Source: Ixodes scapularis (Eukaryota; Arthropoda; Arachnida; Ixodida; Ixodidae). Taken from it: DNA of 64,000 bases. This document shows positions 58,037 to 64,000 of the stretch, in pieces (the first letter of the stretch is position 1; each line of letters starts with the position of its first letter). Both the position numbers and the translations under genes were made by a program. The stretch spans positions 186,001 through 250,000 of the forward strand of contig NW_024609930.1 in NCBI RefSeq assembly GCF_016920785.2, read 5' to 3'. The notes under the pieces were generated by a model that saw only the letters and a program-made list of their open reading frames with translations, did not search any database and was not told the origin of the DNA.

Positions 58037-60907
58037 TTATGTATCTCCTTCATTCCAATATACAGGGCGTAGAGCTTTTTTAAGTTTCTTTTTGGACCTG
58101 ATGTCTGAAAAATGAGGCGGGAGAGAGTTAAATATATGCGGAACATAAAATGAACGAATGTTTTTACCATACCGAGTGTAGCAACTGGGAACAAGGTATC
58201 GTGAAACCTCGCGCAACTGCCGTGAGACCGGGTGATGCGTTTTAAATTCATCATTCCAGTTGTGATTGAGTACCACTGTTTCCAAGAACAAAGATCGAAA
58301 ATCGGGCATTAAAAGCATTTGAAAAAAATTTAAATTGGAGGACGTAAGATTATAGCATACATTTCTTAGAATTCCCTTCAAGATGCTGTTCATCTTTGTT
58401 TGCCACAAGTTCGAGCATTGGCCAAAAATAGTTATACCATAGCGTAATTTGCTGTAAGCTAAAGAATAGGCAATATGCTTGCGAACACCAAGAGGCATAA
58501 ATGTTTTGATATGATAAAGCAAACAGGAAACACTCCTTACTTGTGAACATATTTTTGTAAGATGAGAGTTCCATGATAGGTCTGAATCTAAGAGTATTCC
58601 AAGGTATTTTACGGTGTCTGAATAAGGAATTTGATCACAATGGCAGATGATACATTCTGATGTGTGTAAGAAAAAAGGAACATTTAAAGAAATAACTTTT
58701 AGAGGATTGTGAAAGCAGACGAGTTTCGTCTTAGAGATGTTTATATCAAGTAGATTGCGATTAAACCATTCTATTAGTTGATTTGAAGAACGTTGGAGCA
58801 TCTCTGTTGATTTTGGATAAGAGAGGTGACGCGTAAGTAACAAAGTGTCATCAGCGTACTGGTATAGAATGCAGTCAGAAACAGCAGTGCACATATCATT
58901 GACATAGATATTGAACAATAGTGGTGAAAGGATAGACCCCTGTGGGACCCCAGATTTAAAAAAATATTTTAGAGCTATGCACGCCGTTCACCGAAACCAT
59001 TTGTGAGCGGTCAGATAAGAAGCTCTCTAATAGCAACAAGAAAGGACCACGGAAACTTATAGCTGAAAGCTTTTTGAGTAAAATGGAGTGACTAACCGTA
59101 TCAAATGCCTTTGATACGTCAAGAAAGCACGCGCATGTACATAAGTTGTGTTCAAAGCCATAATTTATGTCGTCCGAAAGAGCATCCAGGAGAGGTTGTG
59201 TGCGTCGGCCGGCAATAAAGCCATACTGATTTGGAGACATTAAGTTGTGTTTGTCTATAAAGGAAGACATGGTGATAAAAATAAATTTCTCTAATATTTT
59301 AGCTAGACATGGCAAAATGGAAATAGGCTGATAGTTTTCAACCTTACTACGACATCCTCCCTTCAAGATAGGTGTACCAACCGCGATTTTTAGATCATCA
59401 GGTATACAATCGGTTTCAATTATAGTGTTCAACAACAGAAGAAGTGTGTCCCGAACATAATTCCAATTCCTGCGTAGATCACTCAGCCGTACAGCATCGA
59501 ATCCTGGAGATCTACTCGACTTCAAGCTAAAAATTATAGATTGTAAATCATCAGCTGTCATCAGTGGGAGAAAAGCGGAAGCTGAGTTTGCGTAAGAAAA
59601 AGAAAGGGATAGGGTGCTTTTCCGGAGTGTACCGGAAAATGTGGCAAAAAAAATCATTAAAAAGATTAGCAGTTATGAGGGAATTATGCCCAAATATATC
59701 TTGAATACGTTTTTTTTTGTGTGCCCGGGGAGAAACCTCGCAGTTCGTTAATTAATGACTAAGTTTTGGCGGAATTATTCCGAGACACAGAGAACTGTTT
59801 CTGGAAGTAAATTCGTTTAGCCGAGCGAATAAGCGCAGTAACTTTGTTGCGGATAATTCGAAATTCGTGCTGCAGTCTTTGATTATGAGGTGAACGACGG
59901 CAACGCTTCCAAGCTACGTCTTTAAGTTTAATAGCGGACAGTATGTCAGTGGATATCCAACGTATGTTTGACTTTCTTTGTTTCAGAAATATCACTTTTT
60001 ATGATGCATTATAAAACTGCCGAAACAGCGGGACAAACGAAGTATAGAGTTCTGAATGGTTTACATGTCGCTGAAATGTTACCCAGTCGTACCCAGAGAC
60101 ATATTTATCAAAAGTCTTATCATCAACAATTTCAATTCGACGGATATCTGTATTTTTTCCAGTAGAAACCTGTTTTGGAAATTCGATCTGACACGCTACG
60201 AAATAGTGATCTGATAATTTTTGTTTTATAATTGCCGATTTAATTGCTGACGATGATGTCCTCAGGTTAATATGATCTAATGATGAGCTGACAAATCTGC
60301 CACACAGAAATTCTTCTCTGGTTGCTCCGAGAATGAAAGGTTCCACTCCGTAATCAGCCAACAACGTAAGATACTCGCAAACTAGTAATTTAGAGGGTTT
60401 TGAAAGATCAATGTTGATGTCTCCTGTGATGCAGAGGGTTGCATTACCCGGCAAAGATTGAATGCAGAGGCGTAGCTCAGAGAGAAAACCTGGAACACTT
60501 TCAGAAGGTGGTCTATAAAAGGCGAGCAAGTAGAGGTCATAAACGTAAGTAGTAACACGGAGTGCCAGCGACTCGCAAGAAAGAAATGAAGTGGTTATTT
60601 CTGAATAACCCGCAGTAGCTTTTAAGAAAACTGCAATACCACCTCCGCGCTTTTTGTCCCGAGTATAAAAAAATCTGTTCAATCCAGGTAACAAAAACCT
60701 GTCAACCTCGTCATTGTGAATATTAATTTCTGTGAGAACAAATGCATCGGCGATCGGAAGTACGCAATCTACGGCTAGTCTAAACTCATCCCAGTGCTTA
60801 CGTAAACTTCTTATATTAACATTAAATAAAGTAAAGGAACTACCAGAACTTGACTGGAAGTTTTTTGAGCACGAGTGTAGGTCCGTAAAGTCGAAAAAAG
60901 TGGCCAT
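58037..60907 (-). pseudogene. family-1 LINE ORF2, copy A, disrupted
   Basis: The endonuclease (60907-59999) is open: NVNIRSLRKHWDEF, AFVLTEINIHND (Glu), RGGGIAVFLK, LCITGDINID, SSLDHINLR and LSDHYFVACQI (Asp-His). A TAA at 59999-60001 then interrupts. A TAG at 59759 replaces the Trp seen in copy D (KTWSLVNE), and A- and T-run frameshifts follow near 59715 and 59650. The RT parts read PNQYGFIAGRRTQPLLDA and FLDVSKAFDTVSHSILLKKL. After another shift at about 58950 come LYQYADDTLLLTRHLSY and ISKTKLVCFHNPLK. All catalytic motifs can be read, but the protein cannot be made. Confidence 0.9.
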
Positions 60908-60912
60908 AAAGT

Positions 60913-61935
60913 CTACACAATTTGCTCTAAAGAAGCAACATTAGTGATTCGGAGTATAGAAGAGCCTACGTTTTGTTTCGCAAAAATATGACCATGACGA
61001 ACCCATACGAACTTGAATCCTTTCTCTTTCCCTCTGGTTCTAGCCATCCAGAAGAGCTTTCTGTCGCCGTCTGTCAGATTGTCGTTGAAGTAGAGTTTGG
61101 GCTGTGATTCTTCTCTTGTGAGAGAGCCCAAGCGGCCACGACAGGCCATCCAACGCTCTTTCAGAGGAACTGACGAGAAACGGACCAGAATAGGTGGTAC
61201 GACATCACGCCTTGCGGGAAGGCGATGCACTGCCTCAACTTGTGATGTCTGGAAGTCCTCCACTTCGAGTTGCCTAGCTAAGCCTTCGAGGATGCCGCCA
61301 AGGTTTTCACGAGAAGCAAAGGGTATTCCGTGAATTTCCATATTACATTGGCGATTAGCTTGTTCAGATTCGTTCTGGACGGCTTTCAGATGTTGGATTT
61401 CCACTGCTTGGTCGGATATCAGTGACCGCAAGGTAGTTGTTTCTGTTTGAAGTGCCTTGATGATCTTGTCTTGAGTTTGTGCTGAAGCTAGAAGGGAATC
61501 GTACTGAGACGACACAAAGTTCAGGGACTCTTGCATCCCGGCCATTGTGTCGCGCATCGTATCGACTGCCTGCTTCATGGACAACAAGGCATCCATTTTG
61601 GGGTGCAGTTCGTGGAGTGAGTCGACGGTGTCCTTCCAAGATAGCAGACGATCGAGTTTTTGGTGCACCGTTTCTAGCTGCGCCAAAAATGTAGTGGCTT
61701 CAGCTTGAGAAGAGGGAGGGTTGGTGCTTAGATCCGACTTCGCTGAACCTCCACGGCAGGCGAGGCATCGCCACTTCTCGAGCTTGGCAGTGCTCATGCC
61801 TTTAAAGGTGCCGTCAGCGATGCCAGAGCACCTTTTCCCCAAATGATACGGGCGAGAACAGTCAGCGCACTTTATGTTCCTGCCGTCCAATGGCACAGGT
61901 TCAGAGCAAACGCCGCATATTTCAGGATCGGCCAT
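60913..61935 (-). CDS. family-1 LINE ORF1 protein: PHD finger, coiled coil, RRM-like
   Basis: An intact 340-codon frame. I start at ATG 61933-61935 (MADPEICGVC) because the 49 codons upstream in the longer frame are hydrophobic and look like 5' leader. Residues 7-60 form a C4HC3 PHD-type finger: Cys 7, 10, 23, 26, His 31, Cys 36, 57, 60, with Trp 55 two before Cys 57. Residues 80-180 look helical and coiled-coil-like. Then comes an RRM-like segment (CNMEIHGIPFASRENLGGIL ... PPILVRFSSV) and a basic C-terminal domain (RTRGKEKGFKFVWVRHG). Such proteins coat element RNA and help at the target. The PHD finger might read histone tails. ORF2 follows after 5 nt, so ORF2 probably depends on reinitiation. 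Confidence 0.88.
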   Translation of the reverse strand: MADPEICGVCSEPVPLDGRNIKCADCSRPYHLGKRCSGIADGTFKGMSTAKLEKWRCLACRGGSAKSDLSTNPPSSQAEATTFLAQLETVHQKLDRLLSWKDTVDSLHELHPKMDALLSMKQAVDTMRDTMAGMQESLNFVSSQYDSLLASAQTQDKIIKALQTETTTLRSLISDQAVEIQHLKAVQNESEQANRQCNMEIHGIPFASRENLGGILEGLARQLEVEDFQTSQVEAVHRLPARRDVVPPILVRFSSVPLKERWMACRGRLGSLTREESQPKLYFNDNLTDGDRKLFWMARTRGKEKGFKFVWVRHGHIFAKQNVGSSILRITNVASLEQIV

Positions 61936-62082
61936 GATATTAAGATGAAGACGACAAAGAAGATTCACAAGAAGGTAGACAGTTGAGATAGATATAAAAT
62001 AAATGCACAGAAAGTGAAGGGTTCCAGGCTCACCCGTGAGAACAAATGCGCTGAATGAGGAGATGATTCTCGTCGCCGACAC

Positions 62083-62367
62083 CGTGAACTTGGTTAGTCG
62101 TAAGGGTAGGAGTATTAGGATTCCGAGATGGTTGTTGGGACTTGCCAGGTGGAATGATGGTGACCCACTCTTGCAGTCAAATCCTCCGTAAGATGTTGAG
62201 CGGATGGTACTTGCATGGAGGCAGAACTACCGAGAGGCGATCCCTTACGTCGAGGTCATCAAAGAAACTGATTAGAAGATTAAATGAGGCACAAATTTGG
62301 AGCCGCAAAAATGCCAGCAACCGAAGTCGCGCGTCGTCGTCGCGAATCGTCGCGAATCGAAGTCGCG
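62083..62367 (-). other. probable 5' untranslated region of copy A
   Basis: No frame of note. The end nearest copy B is GTCGCGAAT-rich (62325-62370) and may include flanking DNA. No promoter motif could be assigned. Confidence 0.4.
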
Positions 62368-62391
62368 AATATTAATAATAATAATAATAAT
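62368..62391. repeat. (AAT)n tail of copy B
   Basis: AAT trinucleotides at the 3' end of copy B. Confidence 0.95.
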
Positions 62392-62429
62392 CTTTTTATT
62401 CACACAACGCTTTCGGTATGTCAAATGAC

Positions 62430-62469
62430 GGGTCCGTCTAAGCCGACAATGGCTTGTAGGACTGGACCC
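62430..62469 (-). other. family-1 3' stem-loop, copy B
   Basis: GGGTCC pairs with GGACCC, GTC with GAC, and AAGCC with GGCTT, around loop GACAAT. It is the longest stem of the five. Confidence 0.7.
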
Positions 62470-62693
62470 AGCAAATTCGCATAGGCGAAAAAAAGAACAC
62501 ATGAATAAACAAACACGTGCACAAGGCTTCGGCTAACCAGCTTCCCAAGTCAAATCCAAAAAAAAAACAAAAACACAAAACAAATATACATAAGCGAGAA
62601 AATAATGAAGAACGCACATAGAAGCAAACACACGATCATGAGCTTCAACTAACCAACATCCCAATTCAACTCAAAACGACAACAGCACAATAA

Positions 62694-64000
62694 TTAGCTT
62701 TCACAAGCATAATGACGAAGCCACTTCTTCAAATCTCCTTTGCCAGTAACACTGAAAATATCTTCAGGAAGGGTATTAAAAATGTCTGACACGTAAAACG
62801 GCCGCATTCGTTTTCCATATCTGGTGACACATCTTTGCACTTCATACCGAGGAGACGTTCTGAGGAGGCGCGATGGTGTATGAACTGTTTTAAAACTTTC
62901 ACTCCAAAAATGGCGTAGCACAACAGTTTCAGTATACAAACTACGTAATCTTGGCATCTGCAAATCTCTAAAAAAATCCTCACTGGATGAAAAACATGAG
63001 TTATACGCTACACTTCGCAAAATTCCTTTCAAAATGCTGTCAATTTTAGAGTGCCAATATGTTGTGCAATAGGCATGTAGCGTCACCCCATATCGCAGTA
63101 CACTGTACGCAAGCGCATGGACAATCGTTTTTCTAACCTTAAAAGGAACAAACAATCTCATATTATACAACATACATGCAACTCTCCTTAGCACACAACA
63201 CAGATGTGCCATATGTTTGTTCCACGACATATCATATTCAAAAATCAGACCCATATATATTGTATAGTCCACCCAGGGAACAGGCTTACAACAACAAAGT
63301 TTGCAACCAGAACTGTGTAGAAGAAAAGGGGCATTGGAGAATCCGGGTTTCAGGGGATTACGGAAACAGACGAGTTTAGTTTTTGATGGGTTAACTCTTA
63401 TACGGTTGGCCGCATACCAGTCCATAACTTTAAGCACATTTAACTGCAGAGCGTGAACCGCCTTTTCGAAATTGATGTGTCGTGAAACAAGCAAGGTGTC
63501 GTCGGCATACTGAAAAATATCACATCCAGAAATAACAGTTTCTAGGTCATTTACATAAACATTAAAAAGTAATGGGGATAGCACCGAACCCTGAGGGACA
63601 CCGGTTTCGAGCAACTGGGTTGAGCTATTAACTTTATCTATAGAAACCACCTGGGCCCTACCTTCTAACAGATTTTTCAAGAGCGAGTGAAAAGGTCCAC
63701 GGAAACCGAACCTCCAAAGCTTCTCTAATAATATTTCATGATTTACCGTGTCGAAGGCCTTGCTGACGTCTAGAAAAACGCACATGAAAACATGTTGCCC
63801 TCAAAACCAGAGTAAATTTTGTCAGCTACATCCTCTAAAAGTAACTGCGTACCACTCCCAGAAATAAACCCATATTGCCTAGAAGGAAACAGCGAACACT
63901 GATCAATGAAACTGGTCATTATATGGAAAATGTGTTTCTCAAACACATGTTCTAGCACGGGCAAATCGGGCGGTAGTTTTCTACCTTTTTAGGATCCCCG
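62694..64000 (-). pseudogene. family-1 LINE ORF2, RT part, copy B (partial)
   Basis: The 363-codon main frame reads VFLDVSKAFDTVNHEILLEK (catalytic Asp), TGVPQGSVLSPLLFNVYVND, FQYADDTLLVSRH, NPSKTKLVCFRNPLKPG and a C-terminus ending FYVSDIFNTLPEDI. Upstream, EKHIFHIMTSFIDQ and SRQYGFISGSGTQLLLED lie in another frame, joined by a 1-base shift near 63775. A second shift lies near 63965, just after VENYRPI, where bases of the S-I-L-P stretch are missing. The RT core itself is open, but the gene is broken twice. Confidence 0.88.

Larger units (their letters stand above)
57561..62367 (-). mobile_element. LINE copy A (family 1), apparently full length
   Basis: The minus strand carries about 0.43 kb of upstream sequence, intact ORF1 (61935-60913), ORF2 with several lesions (60907-58037), a 3' region with GTCACA-rich repeats, the stem-loop and the AAT tail. 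ORF1 and ORF2 are 5 nt apart. The left end of the upstream sequence meets the tail of copy B at 62368. Confidence 0.88.
62392..64000 (-). mobile_element. LINE copy B (family 1), runs off the window
   Basis: The minus strand carries the 3' region with stem-loop and the RT end of ORF2. The upstream part lies beyond the window. Confidence 0.88.

Overview
The window is eukaryotic, repeat-rich and almost free of recognisable host genes. Everything that can be identified with confidence is a mobile element or its remains: non-LTR retrotransposons (LINEs), an LTR retrotransposon with an unusual pol order, a non-autonomous LTR element, a Penelope-like fragment, two hAT DNA transposons, and many small inverted-repeat elements. 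The mix (PHD-finger CR1-like LINEs, Penelope, hAT, a short TTAGG block) fits an arthropod, most likely a chelicerate such as an ixodid tick. That assignment is an inference from family resemblance. No tRNA, rRNA, operon or bacterial feature was seen.

Layout. 0-4 kb: a possible 3' coding end at the left edge, a plus-strand LINE endonuclease fragment, then a minus-strand Penelope-like GIY-YIG fragment that ends in tiny back-to-back copies of itself. 4-9 kb: unassigned sequence with one possible inverted-repeat element. 9.3-11.2 kb: hAT copy 1. 12.2-15.1 kb: a minus-strand LTR element without pol, with a TA-flanked MITE inside. 17.2-17.7 kb: a roughly 62-bp dimeric minisatellite. 18.3-19.0 kb: a LINE 3' fragment. 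20.6-28 kb: short DNA elements, foldbacks and microsatellites. 27.4-31.7 kb: a decayed plus-strand LINE (CCHC ORF1, endonuclease, start of RT) interrupted by a perfect 27-bp palindrome. 33.9-34.3 kb: a TIR element. 35.0-37.6 kb: hAT copy 2, inverted relative to copy 1 and carrying a nested element. 41.4-46.9 kb: a complete but inactivated Ty3/gypsy-type element whose integrase lies upstream of the reverse transcriptase (Gmr1-type order). 49.5-64 kb: a chain of eight minus-strand retroelement units joined head to tail at (AAT)n tracts.

How the parts relate. The 49.5-64 kb chain looks like repeated insertion of LINEs into the AAT tails of earlier LINEs. One family carries a 3' stem-loop with base changes that keep pairing, the expected landing site for its reverse transcriptase. 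Copy D of that family has a nearly intact ORF2 (one A-run frameshift), and copy A has an intact PHD-finger ORF1. The two hAT copies keep perfect, different 8-bp target duplications and only the C-terminal dimerisation segment of transposase, so they depended on a transposase supplied elsewhere. Host genes, if present, would be short exons that cannot be told from noise by reading alone.
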